From assembly GCF_013283785.1 (NCBI RefSeq), contig NZ_JABCPZ010000051.1, forward strand, positions 1 through 52,970: DNA of 52,970 bases. Direction: 5' to 3'. Of the stretch, positions 1 to 9,203 are shown one piece after another. The position numbers and the translations under genes were made by a program. Within the stretch, counting starts at the first letter, position 1; every line of letters begins with the position of its first letter. Below the pieces are notes generated by a model. The model did not search any database. It worked only from the letters and a program-made list of their open reading frames with translations, and was not told where the DNA came from. Source of the stretch: Nonomuraea antri. GTDB lineage: Bacteria; Actinomycetota; Actinomycetes; Streptosporangiales; Streptosporangiaceae.

Positions 1-2392
1 CGTCCGGACCCGCCCCCGGCCCCAGGTCGATCACCCAGTCCGCGGACGCGGCGACGGGGATGTCATGTTCGGCCACGACGACGGTGTTGCCCGAGTCGAG
101 CAACACGTCGAGCGCATCCACCACACGCTGGATGTCAGACGGGTGCAGACCCGAAACGGGTTCGTCGAGAACGACAAGGCCGGCCTTGCGGCCCGCGGCA
201 CCGCGCTGGATCGCGGACGCCAGCTTCAGCCGTTGCGCCTCGCCGCCGGACAACTCTGTGGCGCTCTGGCCGAGCTGGAGATAGCCAAGCCCGACCTGGT
301 TCAAGGCTCCCAGGATTTCCGCGAGTTGCCGGGGCTCGGCGAACCGCTCCACAGCCTCGGCGACGGTCAGCTCCAGCACCTGATCGATGGCCAGCCCCTG
401 ATACCTGATCTCCAAAGCCTCCGGCTTGTAGCGCCGGCCCTCGCACGCGTCGCAGACCACCCACACATCCGGCAGGAAGTGCATGTCGACCAGCTTGCGG
501 CCGTAACCGGTGCAGGTTTCGCATCGGCCACCACCCGCGGTGTTGAAACTGAACCAGGAGGCATTGACCCCGCGCCCGCGCGCCATGTCGGTTTCGGCGA
601 ACAGCTTGCGGACGATGTCGAACGCCTTGCTGTAGGTGGCCGGGTTGGACCGCGGCGTGCGCCCGAGCGGTTCCTGATCGACGACGGCGACCCAATCGAA
701 CCCCTCCAGGCCGGTCACCTGTCGCACCGTGTCGGTCATCGTCCCGTTCAGGGCGGCCTCCACGCTCGCCGCGAGCGCGCCGAGCAGACTGCTCTTGCCG
801 CTGCCGCTCACCCCGGTCAGGCACGTGAGCCGGCCGGCGGGAAATCGCACCAGGTTTGCGGTCACATTGTGCGCACGCAAGCCGTGCAGCTCCACCCAGC
901 CGGTGTCCTCCCCGGCCGGACGGCGGATCCGGCGCAGCCGCGGCCCCTCCCCGGCCAGGTAGCGGCCGGTCAATGACGTCGGGTGGGCGGCCGCGTCGGC
1001 GGGAGGCCCCGACACCAGGACCTCACCGCCGAGGCGGCCCGCGCCGGGCCCCATGTCGATCACCCAGTCGGCCCGGGCGATCAGTTCAGGGTCGTGCTCG
1101 ACCAGGAGCACCGTGTTGCCGGCCTTGCGTAGCTCCAGGGCGATGTCGAGCAGGTGTGCCTTGTCCGCCGGATGCAGCCCGGTGCCGGGCTCGTCCAGGA
1201 CGAAGACGATGCCGCTCAGCTCGGTGCTGAGCTGCGCGGCGAGCCGGGTTCGCTGCAACTCACCCCCGGACAGCGTCGCCGCGCTCCGGGACAGCTGGAG
1301 ATGGGCGAGGCCGAGCCGGTCAAGGATCGCGAGCCTGCGGCCCAGGTCCTGCAGCAGCGGCTCGCCCACCTCGCGCTGCCGGGCGCCCAGGTCGCCGGCC
1401 GCCCGCTCCGCCCAGCTGCATACCTTTCGTACGTCCACCTCGAGCAGGTCGGGGAAGGTCAGCCCGCCGAGCCGCACCGACCGGGCCACCTGGTCGTACC
1501 CGCTGCCGCCGCAGGTGCCGCACGGCTGCTTGCGCATGTACGGCAGGTAGCGCTGCTTGGCGCTGGAGGTCTGGGCGTTCACGAACACCCGCTCCACCTC
1601 GGCGAGCGCGCCCCGCAGCGGCTGGCTGGAGGTGTAGGTCACCTGGGCCGTCTCGTTCTTGTTCGTCATGTTGACGGTCGCCTCGATCTTCTCCTCACCC
1701 GTGCCGTACAGCACACAGTGACGGAACTCCTCCGGCAGCGACTGCCACGGCCGGCCGAGATCCACGCCGCGTTTCTCGGCGAGCGCCGGCACGAACGCAT
1801 GCTCCCCCGACCGCCACTTCGCGTACCAGGGCGAGGCCCCCTCGAAGAGCGGAAGCTCCGGGTGGGTGATGACCAGGTCCTCCTGCGCCTGCCATCGCCC
1901 GCCCACGCCGTGGCAGTCCGCACAGCTGCCTTCCGGCGTGTTGCGGTCGAAGTGAGCGGTCGTCAGATGCCCGTGCCCGCTCTCCGCCGCCGGGTCCGCG
2001 ACGATTCCCGGAAGGCGCGAGTACAGCAGCCCCAGGTGCCCATCGATACCGGTGATCGTCGCGACCGTGGAGCGGGGGTTGCGGTTCAGGCGGCGCTGGT
2101 CGACCGCGAGCGTCGCGCCGAGTCCCAGGATGCGGTCGACCTTCGGCCGGTTGCGCTGGGTGATGTACTGCCGCACGAACGGCGAAAGCCCCTCCAGATA
2201 CCGCAACTGCGCCTCATTGTGCAGGGTATCGATGGCCAGCGAGGTTTTGCCGCTACCGCTCACTCCGGTGAAGGCGACAAGCCGCCCTTTGGGGATGCTC
2301 ACCGACACGTCCCGCAGATTGTTGGTACGGGCCCCCACCACCTCGATGGCCTCGCACTCGATACCCGCGACGTCCCGTACGAACGCAGTCAA
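1..2392 (-). CDS. UvrA-like ABC excinuclease subunit (UvrA paralogue), 3'-partial
   Basis: Cytoplasmic ATPase of the UvrA family, which binds damaged or drug-modified DNA; short paralogues of this kind are linked to intercalating-drug resistance or accessory repair. Both ATPase halves are visible in translation: the first Walker A (GVSGSGKTSLA) near residue 35, CxxC zinc clusters (CADCHGVGG, CGTCGGSG), the first signature (LSGGELQRTRLA), a second Walker A (GVSGSGKSSLL), a further cluster (CETCTGYG, CDACEG), the second signature (LSGGEAQRLKLA) and Walker B (LVVLDEPVSGLH). It ends at the window edge just after ADWVIDLGPGAG, so only a few C-terminal residues are missing. At about 800 residues it is shorter than housekeeping UvrA (about 950). 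I chose the TTG at 2390-2392 because it follows a GGACGAAGG-like ribosome site; the ATG further upstream hits a stop. It lies 100 bp downstream of the flavoprotein gene on the same strand, so they may be co-transcribed. Confidence 0.93.
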   Translation of the reverse strand, partial: MTAFVRDVAGIECEAIEVVGARTNNLRDVSVSIPKGRLVAFTGVSGSGKTSLAIDTLHNEAQLRYLEGLSPFVRQYITQRNRPKVDRILGLGATLAVDQRRLNRNPRSTVATITGIDGHLGLLYSRLPGIVADPAAESGHGHLTTAHFDRNTPEGSCADCHGVGGRWQAQEDLVITHPELPLFEGASPWYAKWRSGEHAFVPALAEKRGVDLGRPWQSLPEEFRHCVLYGTGEEKIEATVNMTNKNETAQVTYTSSQPLRGALAEVERVFVNAQTSSAKQRYLPYMRKQPCGTCGGSGYDQVARSVRLGGLTFPDLLEVDVRKVCSWAERAAGDLGARQREVGEPLLQDLGRRLAILDRLGLAHLQLSRSAATLSGGELQRTRLAAQLSTELSGIVFVLDEPGTGLHPADKAHLLDIALELRKAGNTVLLVEHDPELIARADWVIDMGPGAGRLGGEVLVSGPPADAAAHPTSLTGRYLAGEGPRLRRIRRPAGEDTGWVELHGLRAHNVTANLVRFPAGRLTCLTGVSGSGKSSLLGALAASVEAALNGTMTDTVRQVTGLEGFDWVAVVDQEPLGRTPRSNPATYSKAFDIVRKLFAETDMARGRGVNASWFSFNTAGGGRCETCTGYGRKLVDMHFLPDVWVVCDACEGRRYKPEALEIRYQGLAIDQVLELTVAEAVERFAEPRQLAEILGALNQVGLGYLQLGQSATELSGGEAQRLKLASAIQRGAAGRKAGLVVLDEPVSGLHPSDIQRVVDALDVLLDSGNTVVVAEHDIPVAASADWVIDLGPGAGPD

Positions 2393-2492
2393 CCTTCGTC
2401 CATCCTCTCGCAAACACAGAACATGGGCAGGCAGACACCCACCCATGCCGAACCAACCGATCACGCCACCACGCGGCGGCTCGTGCCGCAGA

Positions 2493-3020
2493 TCAGGACC
2501 GCGGCACCGAAGTGAGCTTGTCGACGTCGGGGGCGTAGGCGGTCATCCAGTGCGGATGCAGCCGGTAGTAGACCACGTCGTTGCCCCAGTCGGAGAAGTC
2601 GCCGTAGAACTCCTTGAGGTAGGCGAGCACGTCCGGCCAGTCCTCGGCCGGTTCGCCGTCCGCAGGGTTGAGGATCTCCACTGTCCCGTGGGTGAACACG
2701 CCCAGGTCCTCACCGCGCATGTGCGCGGCGCTGACGGCGGGGCGGGCGGCCAGGTGGCGGGCCTTGGCGGCGCCGGGCGCCGTGCCGAAGTGCCACTTGC
2801 CGTGCAGGAAGTGCCCGTCCACGCCGCTGATCCGCGGCTCGCCCTTCGCCGTCACGGTGGACAGGGCGAGGGTGCACATTCCGGTCAGGATCCGGGTGAG
2901 TTGCTCCGAGGTCAGGGTGTTCTCGGTATTGATGATCGAGCGGAGGTGCGAGGTAGAGCGGGAAAGGGAGGCATCGAGGAGAGCCTGAAGTTCCCTGAGC
3001 TCCTCGGGGGTTTCGCGCAT
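2493..3020 (-). CDS. Pyridoxamine 5'-phosphate oxidase-family (FMN-binding split barrel) protein
   Basis: A 175-residue soluble protein. After a helical start it has the split-barrel pattern: a strand with MCTLALSTVTAKGEPRISGV, then HGKWHFGTAPGAAKARHLAARPAVSAAHMRGEDLGVFTHGTVEIL. This is the usual order in PNPOx-like flavoproteins, where the KARHL helix follows the cofactor-contacting strands. The C-terminal part (YRLHPHWMTAYAPD) closes the barrel. Members bind FMN, F420 or haem, and the sequence does not decide which, so substrate and cofactor are unknown. It is the first gene of a possible two-gene unit with the UvrA-like gene. Family assignment is firm, the role is not. Confidence 0.85.
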   Translation of the reverse strand: MRETPEELRELQALLDASLSRSTSHLRSIINTENTLTSEQLTRILTGMCTLALSTVTAKGEPRISGVDGHFLHGKWHFGTAPGAAKARHLAARPAVSAAHMRGEDLGVFTHGTVEILNPADGEPAEDWPDVLAYLKEFYGDFSDWGNDVVYYRLHPHWMTAYAPDVDKLTSVPRS

Positions 3021-3404
3021 CGAGGTCCTTGTCTGTCCGTGGGGCCCCGGTCCGCACTCACATCGGCGGTGACCGGTGAACCGATGATCGCTCTAAAACC
3101 CGACGCCTTGTGTCATGTTTTTCGGCCGTCCTGCGAAACCGCCGGGGCGCCCGGCCGTCGTCCTTTCTTTGGACTGTCCCAGCCGCCGCCTGGATTGGCG
3201 AGCGGCCACGTCGTCTCGATGACGACCCCCAGTCTTGTGGCCGGAGTTGTGGCCGTTCGTGGGTGTTCCGTTCGGGAGTCCCCATCGGAACACCGGCGGC
3301 CCGGGTGGCCGTCTGTCCGCTGCGCTCGACACCGCCACCGACAGGGTGATCGGCGAACTGTCGGCCCGTCGCCGCGCCAACGACATCGCCAGGCCGTCAG
3401 CCTC

Positions 3405-3614
3405 TGTATCTGGGCGTCTCGGGGATCTGGCTGGTGCCCGTTGGCCCGCAGCATTTCCAGGCGTAAGGGTTGCGCGGGAGACGCCGGTGGATGCGGCCAG
3501 GGTCTTGATGTCGCACTTGCCGCCAGGAGGGAGCTCGCCGCGGAGAAGCCGTGCGGCGGCCGCCCTGATGTTGTCCTCGGTGCGTTTGCGGTGAGCGTCG
3601 CTGGTCGATGGCAT
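3405..3614 (-). pseudogene. Decayed DUF6262-like, transposon-associated HTH gene
   Basis: The first 50 codons read MPSTSDAHRKRTEDNIRAAA, then RGELPPGGKCDIKTLAASTG and VSRATL. This is the N-terminus of small actinobacterial proteins (DUF6262-like, about 120 residues) usually found beside tandem integrases. After VSRATL the reading is lost. The expected next segment resumes in another frame as LRANGHQPDPRDAQIQRL (about 3400-3460), so roughly 60 bp are missing along with a frameshift. The remaining 350 bp down to the flavoprotein gene hold no convincing reading frame. The nearest recombinase trio is 14 kb away, so this is probably debris of another element. The family name is from memory of its N-terminus. 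Confidence 0.6.
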
Positions 3615-4108
3615 CAACGACGGATTGAGCACGTTGATGCTCCGCTGTCAGGCGGGCCCGTTCTCCCGGAGGGATCCGTGGGTTGCCGAGGAAGACGCGA
3701 GTCGTGTCGGCACCCGGGCCGGAACACCACGTCGGCGGGTTCGCCACCCGGATGGTCAAGGCACCAAGCCGGCAACCAGTGCGGCAACTCGTCCAGGCGC
3801 ACGTTCAGGACTGTGCCAAAGACACCGAACTCAGCGGCGTCTGGGTGCGTCAGTGGTCCGGTCTCGATGATTTCTCGCGCCGTCTGTGGATCGTAGGAGG
3901 GCAGGCGGATGCCGCTGTCCATCATCGTTTCGATCAAGCTGGCCGTCTCGGTCAGATGGTGCTCGCGGACTTTTCGCAGGTGCTGGGCTTCTGTGGAGTC
4001 GCCCTGCTTGACTTGTTCGAGGTGGGTCAGCCGGCCGGTGGCCTTGATCATGAGGTCGGTTTCGTCGGAGAGTTGCTGGTAGAGCTCCAGGGGCTGCCCA
4101 GGCTCCAT
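3614..4108 (-). CDS. Hypothetical protein overlapping the kinase gene
   Basis: I do not recognise this 164-residue frame. Residues 1-70 look like a real charged helical segment (ETDLMIKATGRLTHLEQVKQ; HLRKVREHHLTETASLIETM). Residues 100-130 (LDELPHWLPAWCLDHPGGEP) loosely resemble the start of some aminoglycoside-phosphotransferase-like proteins. The last 35 residues are low complexity and probably non-native, so the 3' end may be truncated at the junction with the decayed HTH gene. It begins inside the 3' end of the kinase gene (61-bp overlap), in the same direction, so translational coupling is possible. Confidence 0.35.
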   Translation of the reverse strand: MEPGQPLELYQQLSDETDLMIKATGRLTHLEQVKQGDSTEAQHLRKVREHHLTETASLIETMMDSGIRLPSYDPQTAREIIETGPLTHPDAAEFGVFGTVLNVRLDELPHWLPAWCLDHPGGEPADVVFRPGCRHDSRLPRQPTDPSGRTGPPDSGASTCSIRR

Positions 4109-6204
4109 ACCTGAACCGCCTTGGAACTGGCGGAGACGGCGATCGGGAGGTCGCCGAGCCGGCCGATCTTCACCGAAGTGACGTCAACGGCAGCGATCTT
4201 CTTCAGCTCGGTACCCTTCTCCAGGTCCCATACGATCATGTTCTGGTCTCTGTCGTCGGAGATGGCGATCGCGGTGTCACCGAGGAGGCCGGCCGCCACA
4301 TTGTCAGCCATTCCTGTCTCCGCGCGCAGCCGCTTGAGCAGGCTTCCTGTGGCCAGATTCCAGACGCGGACGAAGCCCTTGATGTCGGTGGCCAGGCCGA
4401 TCGGGACATCTCCCAACCGCCCGATCGCCACCTCGTGTATCTCGGGCAAGTCGCCGGCGAGCACTCTCAGCTCGGTTCCCGCCCGCAGGTCCCACAGCCG
4501 CGCGCCCCTGTCCCTGCCGCCTCCGGCTCCGGTCCGGCCTCCCGCGCTGCCTGACAGGGCGATCGGGATCTTCCCCAGGTGCCCGAGCGCCACCGCGTTG
4601 GCCTGGTACTCGTGGCCGGGGAGTGTCTTGATCAGAGTGTCCGCGGTCAGGTCCCACACCCGCAAGGTCCCGCCGCTCACCGCGGAGACGGCGATCGTGG
4701 ACCGGCCGAACCGGCCGACGGCCAGGCCGTACACCGGGCGTTCCGGGCCGGCGGACGTTTTGATGAGTTTCCCCCGGGCCAGGTCCCACACCGCCAGCCG
4801 GCCAACGGAATGGTCGCATCCGACGACGACCGTGGTCCTACCCAGCCGGCCGATCGCCAGCATGGTGTACAAGCCGTCCTGGCTGGGTGGTACGGGGAGC
4901 TTCTTCAACAGGGTGCCTGCCGCCAGATCCCATACTCGTATCGTCTCCTGGTCGGTGGAGACAGCGATCGTTTTTCCGCCCAGCTCACCGAGAACTACAT
5001 CAAAGATCCTGCTCTTGTGACCGCTGAGCGTGTGCAGCAGGGTTCCCAGCGCCGGCGCCGTAGCGGCGGGGGGCGAGGATGCCGGTGGTGTCGTTTCGAC
5101 GTCGGGGCCGCTGAACCATCGGGGGAGAGCCAGCGAGGCGGTGCCGGTGAGGGCCGCGGCGCCGGCTCCGAGCAGGACACGGCGGCGGGTCATCCGGCCG
5201 GGACGCGGTTGAGCCGGGGGCGGCATGTCGGGTGCCGGGGCCTTGAGGGGGAGCGGAGGTGCGGTGCCGGCCCTGTTCAGGTTCGGCGTCCCGAGCTGGT
5301 CCGGTCGTCGGACGAGGGCCGGCAGGGGCATCGACGCGGGCTCTGGGACGACGGCCGCCGCGGAGGCGCTGAGAACCGGGGTGAGAGGGGGAGCGGGCGG
5401 GATTCCGTCGGTGAGATGGCCGAGCAGGACGTCGGTGGTGGGCCGGTCCTGCGGCAGCTTGGCGAAACAAGCCGCTAAGAGGGCGGTCAACCGGTCGGGG
5501 ACCCCGGTCAGGTCAGGGGCGCCGGTGAGAATGGCGGCGAGCACCGCCGCCTGGGTGCCGCCGGGGAAGGCCCGGTGCCCGGTGGCCGCGTACACCATGG
5601 TGGCCGCCCAGGCGAAGACATCGGCGGGAGGGCCGGCGGGCTGGCCACCGAGCTGTTCTGGGGCCAGGTAGGCGGGAGTGCCCACGAGCCCGGAGCTGGT
5701 GGTGCTCCGGTCGGTCAGGCGGGCGATGCCGAAGTCGATGACGGTCGGCCCGGCCGGGCCCATGATCACGTTGCTCGGTTTGAAGTCCCGGTGCACGATC
5801 CCGGCGCGATGCACCGCGGCCAGTGTCGTGAGCATGGTGACCGCCAGTTGGTCCAGCCCGCCGCGTATCGGGCCGTGCTCGATGACCAGCTCGTCCAGGG
5901 TGGGGCCAGGGATGTACTCGCTGATCAGGTACGGCCGCCCGGCGAACTCGCCCAGGTCCAGCACAGCGGCGGTGCAGAAGGCGGCGGCCAGCCGGGCCAT
6001 GATGGCGCTCTCGCGGCTGAAGCGGCGCCTTTCCGCCGGGTCGGTGGCCCGCCGGGCATGTAGCACCTTGATCGCGACCTGCCGGCCGTCGGGTGCCAGG
6101 CCCAGGTAGACGATGCCCTGCCCGCCCTCGCCCAGCACCTGGGTCAGTCGGTAGTCGCCGACGTGCGCCGGGTCTTCCGGCCCGAGAGGACGACGGTCGG
6201 CCAT
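4048..6204 (-). CDS. Membrane-anchored Ser/Thr protein kinase with WD40-like beta-propeller
   Basis: 718 residues. The N-terminal Hanks-type kinase has a glycine loop at residues 25-30 (GEGGQG), VAIK with Lys46, a catalytic loop HRDFKPSN near 138, and IDFGIAR as the DFG magnesium site. A proline-rich linker (about 270-335) leads to a positively preceded hydrophobic segment (VLLGAGAAALTGTASLALP, about 343-362), consistent with one membrane span. The rest holds about seven WD40-like repeats, each ending in variants of VWDLAAGTLLKKL and containing IGRLGxxxIAVS. In this topology the propeller would be extracellular and the kinase cytoplasmic. The GTGAGG ribosome site before ATG 6204 supports the start. 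Substrates are unknown. The last 20 residues (SPWSSTSNSPTKPTS) look unlike a propeller blade and may be an altered C-terminus. Confidence 0.9.
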   Translation of the reverse strand: MADRRPLGPEDPAHVGDYRLTQVLGEGGQGIVYLGLAPDGRQVAIKVLHARRATDPAERRRFSRESAIMARLAAAFCTAAVLDLGEFAGRPYLISEYIPGPTLDELVIEHGPIRGGLDQLAVTMLTTLAAVHRAGIVHRDFKPSNVIMGPAGPTVIDFGIARLTDRSTTSSGLVGTPAYLAPEQLGGQPAGPPADVFAWAATMVYAATGHRAFPGGTQAAVLAAILTGAPDLTGVPDRLTALLAACFAKLPQDRPTTDVLLGHLTDGIPPAPPLTPVLSASAAAVVPEPASMPLPALVRRPDQLGTPNLNRAGTAPPLPLKAPAPDMPPPAQPRPGRMTRRRVLLGAGAAALTGTASLALPRWFSGPDVETTPPASSPPAATAPALGTLLHTLSGHKSRIFDVVLGELGGKTIAVSTDQETIRVWDLAAGTLLKKLPVPPSQDGLYTMLAIGRLGRTTVVVGCDHSVGRLAVWDLARGKLIKTSAGPERPVYGLAVGRFGRSTIAVSAVSGGTLRVWDLTADTLIKTLPGHEYQANAVALGHLGKIPIALSGSAGGRTGAGGGRDRGARLWDLRAGTELRVLAGDLPEIHEVAIGRLGDVPIGLATDIKGFVRVWNLATGSLLKRLRAETGMADNVAAGLLGDTAIAISDDRDQNMIVWDLEKGTELKKIAAVDVTSVKIGRLGDLPIAVSASSKAVQVWSLGSPWSSTSNSPTKPTS

Positions 6205-6461
6205 GGCACCTCACCCGCCTTCGCGGCTCGAGCTTTCGCTTCTCCTCAGCCTTAGCAAACGGATCAGGTAAGGGCCACCGCGACGGACGGGCCGGCATGG
6301 TGCGTGCGCTCGTCCGCTGGGGCGGTGTTCACGTTCTCGCTGAGGTCAGCGTTTGGAGGTCGGCGTCTTGATCGGCGGCGCGTCCAGGAGGAACGGCGTG
6401 AACCGCAAGCGGCCGCACGGCAGGTCGACGGGGAAGAGTCCGAGCGGCGGGACACCTCGAC

Positions 6462-7043
6462 TCAGCTGTGCAGGGTAGGCCGGAAGATGAGCTCTTGAGT
6501 CCGGCCGTCGAGCGTCCGGCTCTTGAGCAGTTCGAGGTCGAAGTCGGCCGCGCCCTGGAAGATCGGGGCCGTTCCGGTCTGTCCGGTGATCACTGGGAAG
6601 ATCGTCACCTGAATGTGGTCGACCAGGCCGGCGGCCATCAGCGCTCGGTTCATGGACAGGCTGCCGTGCGAGCGTAGTGGCACGTCGGACTCTTCCTTGA
6701 GCCGGGCGACGACGTCGACGGCGTCGCCGCGCACGAGGGTCGCGTTGGGCCAGGCGAGGGGCCCTTCGAGTGTGGTCGAGATCACCGTTGTCGGCAGGTT
6801 CCTCAACCGGGCGTTCACCGGGTCGAGCGCCTCAGGCTCGGTGCTCAAGTCCAGAAGCTGCACGGATTCCCGGTAGGTCCGGGCCCCGAAGACCATCCGC
6901 TGCTCCTCGCCGTACAAGGCGAAGCGGTAGTCCAGGAACTCGGGGCCTTGCTTGCCCCAGTAGCCGCCCCAGTCGCCGTCGCTGTTGTAGGAGCCGTAGC
7001 CGTCGAGGGTGGAATAGATGTCCCAGGTGTAGGTCGCGGTCAT
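6462..7043 (-). CDS. Dihydrofolate reductase / RibD C-terminal-domain family protein
   Basis: 193 residues of the RibD_C/DHFR-like fold: MTATYTWDIYSTLDGYGS at the start, a central VFGARTYRESVQLLDLS, and GSLSMNRALMAAGLVDHIQV followed by FPVITGQTGTAPIF, which matches the nucleotide-binding part of the family. Actinomycetes carry many such paralogues, usually of unknown substrate and probably NADPH-dependent reductases. The ATG overlaps the stop of the VOC gene by 4 bases (ATGA), so translation is coupled. It is the last gene of the MFS-VOC-DHFR operon. Confidence 0.87.
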   Translation of the reverse strand: MTATYTWDIYSTLDGYGSYNSDGDWGGYWGKQGPEFLDYRFALYGEEQRMVFGARTYRESVQLLDLSTEPEALDPVNARLRNLPTTVISTTLEGPLAWPNATLVRGDAVDVVARLKEESDVPLRSHGSLSMNRALMAAGLVDHIQVTIFPVITGQTGTAPIFQGAADFDLELLKSRTLDGRTQELIFRPTLHS

Positions 7044-7429
7044 GATGTTCTCCTTACGTGTGGTCGATCGGGTGTGATCGCGGCGGTCAAGCCGATCACG
7101 TGATCCTCGGGATCGGTGAACTGGCCCAACTCGACGTTGGTTCCCGGCACGATGGCCGGGCCGAACAGTCGTCGGCCACCCAGCTCTTCGGCCCTGCCCA
7201 GAGCTGTACCGACATCGGGCACCTCGACGTAGATGGTGACGTGCCGGCTGTCACCACTGTCACCGGAGCCGATGCCGCCGGTGATGCCGTTCGGCCCGCT
7301 CGGCTGGACGACGCCGTAACCGCCAGGGCCCCGAGGTTCGATCTTCCAGCCGAACAATTGGGCATAGAAGGCATGCAGTGCCGCGGCGTCGCCGCCGACG
7401 ATCTCGAAGTGCACGACGGGTTGGGGCAT
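7040..7429 (-). CDS. VOC-family (glyoxalase/bleomycin-resistance fold) protein
   Basis: 129 residues with the paired beta-alpha-beta-beta-beta units of the VOC superfamily: MPQPVVHFEIVGGDAAALHA and FYAQLFGWKIEP at the start, and HVTIYVEVPDVGTALGRAEE then GTNVELGQFTDPEDHVIGL in the second unit. His7 and a later FTDPEDHVIGL region fit a metal-site pattern (H/E), but the ligand is not certain. The open frame extends far upstream into the MFS gene. ATG 7429 is chosen because GAGGAGAAG lies just before it and it starts the recognised fold. It is 19 bp downstream of the MFS stop and overlaps the next gene by 4 bases. A role in drug binding with the exporter is possible but unproven. Confidence 0.88.
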   Translation of the reverse strand: MPQPVVHFEIVGGDAAALHAFYAQLFGWKIEPRGPGGYGVVQPSGPNGITGGIGSGDSGDSRHVTIYVEVPDVGTALGRAEELGGRRLFGPAIVPGTNVELGQFTDPEDHVIGLTAAITPDRPHVRRTS

Positions 7430-7448
7430 GGCTTCTCCTCGATCGGGG

Positions 7449-9047
7449 TCAAATCGATGAGCGCGCATCGCTCGGCGTGGCTGTTTCGGCTCCGCGCAGT
7501 GGGTCGGCGTCCGACGTCGTGTCGTCGCCGTGCGAGTTCCGAACGTGCTTGAATGCCCGCACAGCGAGAACGGCCAGGCCGGCATACATGATGGCGCTGA
7601 CGATGCCCACCACGTGCACGCCGGAGGTGAAGGCGTCGCGGGCTGTGGCCAGCAGGTCGCCGCTCTGCGCCGCGGGCAGTTGACCGGCCACGCCGACCGC
7701 GCGGTCGATGCTTTCCCGGGCCGCGTCCGCAACCTCAGGAGGTACCGTGCCGAGCGCGCCCTCCACGCCATCCCGGTACACCGCGGCCCCGAGCGTTGCG
7801 AGCATGGCGATGCCGAACCCGATCCCGAACTCTGCGGCCGTCTGGACGATCGACGCCCCCGAGCCGGCCTTGTCCGGCGACACGACGCCCATGGCGAGGT
7901 GGTTGCAGAGCGCGGCCAGCGGAGCGGTGCCGAGCATGACGACACACATCGCGACGAAGATCGTCATCGGGCCGGACGTCGAGTCAGCCAGCGTGAAGGC
8001 CAGGTAGCCCGCGCCCGCGATGAGAAGGCCACCCGCGATCAAGTACGCCGGACGGATGTGGTTCGCCACAAGAGGAGTGGTCAGATTGCCGATGATCATC
8101 AGTACGTTGGGCACCAGCAGGAGCAAGCCGGCCGCCAGCGGGGTGAGGCCGGCGACGTTCTGCAGGTACTGCGTGGCGAGGAGGAGGGTGCCGGCCCCCA
8201 CGACGGCGGTGACGAACATCAAGATCAGAGCGGAGCTGAACGTGCGGTTGCCGAACATGCGCAGATCGAGCAGCGGGTGCTCCAGGCGTCGCTGCCGCTG
8301 GACGAACACCCACCCAACCGCGATGCCGAACACCAGTGCCCCGGCGGGGAACCACTCCCAGCCGTTGCGAGCAAGTCCCTTGAGCCCATAGACGAACGGC
8401 AGGATCGCTGCGAGGGACAGCGCGACGCTGACCGGGTCGAGCTTGCCGGCCAGCGGTGCCTTCTGCTCAGGGAGCAGGGAACGGCCGAACGCCAGCAGCA
8501 GCACGATACCCGGCACGGACACCAAGAACACCGAACCCCACCAGAAATGCTCCAGCAGGACGCCACCGACGAGCGGGCCGAGCGTCGCCCCACCCATGAA
8601 ACAAGCCAGATAGCCGGCCAGAGCGCGGCGGCTTTGCGACGGGTCGGTGAACATGCCGGTGATCAGGGCCAGCACCGACGGCGTCACCGCGGCGCCTGCC
8701 ACGCCGAGCAGCGCACGGCTGGCGATGAGCATCTCCGGGCTGGTGGAGAACGCCGCCGCCACAGAGGCGATGCCGAACACCGCGGCGCCGAGGAACAACA
8801 GCTTCCTCCGGCCGATCCGGTCACCGATGGTGCCCATGGTGACCAGCAAGCCCGCGATCATGAGGCCGTAGATGTCCACGATCCACAGCTGCTGGATGCC
8901 GCTGGGCGCGAGGTCGGCGGTGAGGCGTGGTACGGCCAGGAACAGCACGGAGAAGTCCATGGTGACGAGGAACGTGGGCACGCCGAGCACGGCGAGCCCA
9001 ACCCATTCTCGCCACCCGGCTCCGGGTCTCGCATTTCCAGTAGTCAC
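7449..9047 (-). CDS. MFS drug exporter, DHA2 (EmrB/QacA) type, 14 TM
   Basis: 532 residues with about 14 hydrophobic segments. Recognisable are TM1 (AVLGVPTFLVTMDFSVLFLA), the DHA2-typical IQQLWIVDIYGLMIAGLLVT, motif A (GTIGDRIGRRKLLFLGAAVF) and motif C (GVAGAAVTPSVLAL, GGATLGPLVGGVLLE). The protein should be a proton-coupled exporter of cationic or aromatic compounds in the inner membrane. The start is GTG 9047, preceded by a GGGG-rich stretch. It heads an operon with the VOC and DHFR-like genes and is transcribed divergently from the LuxR-family regulator, which is the likely controller. Confidence 0.93.
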   Translation of the reverse strand: MTTGNARPGAGWREWVGLAVLGVPTFLVTMDFSVLFLAVPRLTADLAPSGIQQLWIVDIYGLMIAGLLVTMGTIGDRIGRRKLLFLGAAVFGIASVAAAFSTSPEMLIASRALLGVAGAAVTPSVLALITGMFTDPSQSRRALAGYLACFMGGATLGPLVGGVLLEHFWWGSVFLVSVPGIVLLLAFGRSLLPEQKAPLAGKLDPVSVALSLAAILPFVYGLKGLARNGWEWFPAGALVFGIAVGWVFVQRQRRLEHPLLDLRMFGNRTFSSALILMFVTAVVGAGTLLLATQYLQNVAGLTPLAAGLLLLVPNVLMIIGNLTTPLVANHIRPAYLIAGGLLIAGAGYLAFTLADSTSGPMTIFVAMCVVMLGTAPLAALCNHLAMGVVSPDKAGSGASIVQTAAEFGIGFGIAMLATLGAAVYRDGVEGALGTVPPEVADAARESIDRAVGVAGQLPAAQSGDLLATARDAFTSGVHVVGIVSAIMYAGLAVLAVRAFKHVRNSHGDDTTSDADPLRGAETATPSDARSSI

Positions 9048-9203
9048 GATCTACCCCAGTCGGTGGTGCTCAGCTCCTGGTCCACCAATCCGCCGGGCGC
9101 GGCAGCCCGGCGGTGGTGCTTCGACACTAGGGAGATCGGCCGATGCCCGAATCCGTATCGGTATCAGTGGTTGCATGGCCAGTGCGGCGGTAGTCTGGCC
9201 GCC
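9048..9203. promoter_or_regulatory. Divergent promoter region, MFS operon / LAL regulator
   Basis: A 156-bp gap between two head-to-head genes. It contains CCGGGCGCGGCAGCCCGG (about 9093-9110), two hyphenated GGTGGTGCT copies (9063 and 9112), and an AT-richer patch GAATCCGTATCGGTATCAG (9149-9167) in which CGTATCGGTATC is a near direct repeat. Any of these could be the regulator site, and none is a known consensus to me. Confidence 0.45.

Noticed and set aside
1154..2515. 453-codon plus-strand frame
   Set aside because: Antisense of the UvrA-like gene, whose Walker and signature motifs lie on the minus strand.
7530..9203. Upstream extension of the LuxR-type frame
   Set aside because: The 558 extra codons are antisense of the MFS gene and low complexity; the family start is at 9204.
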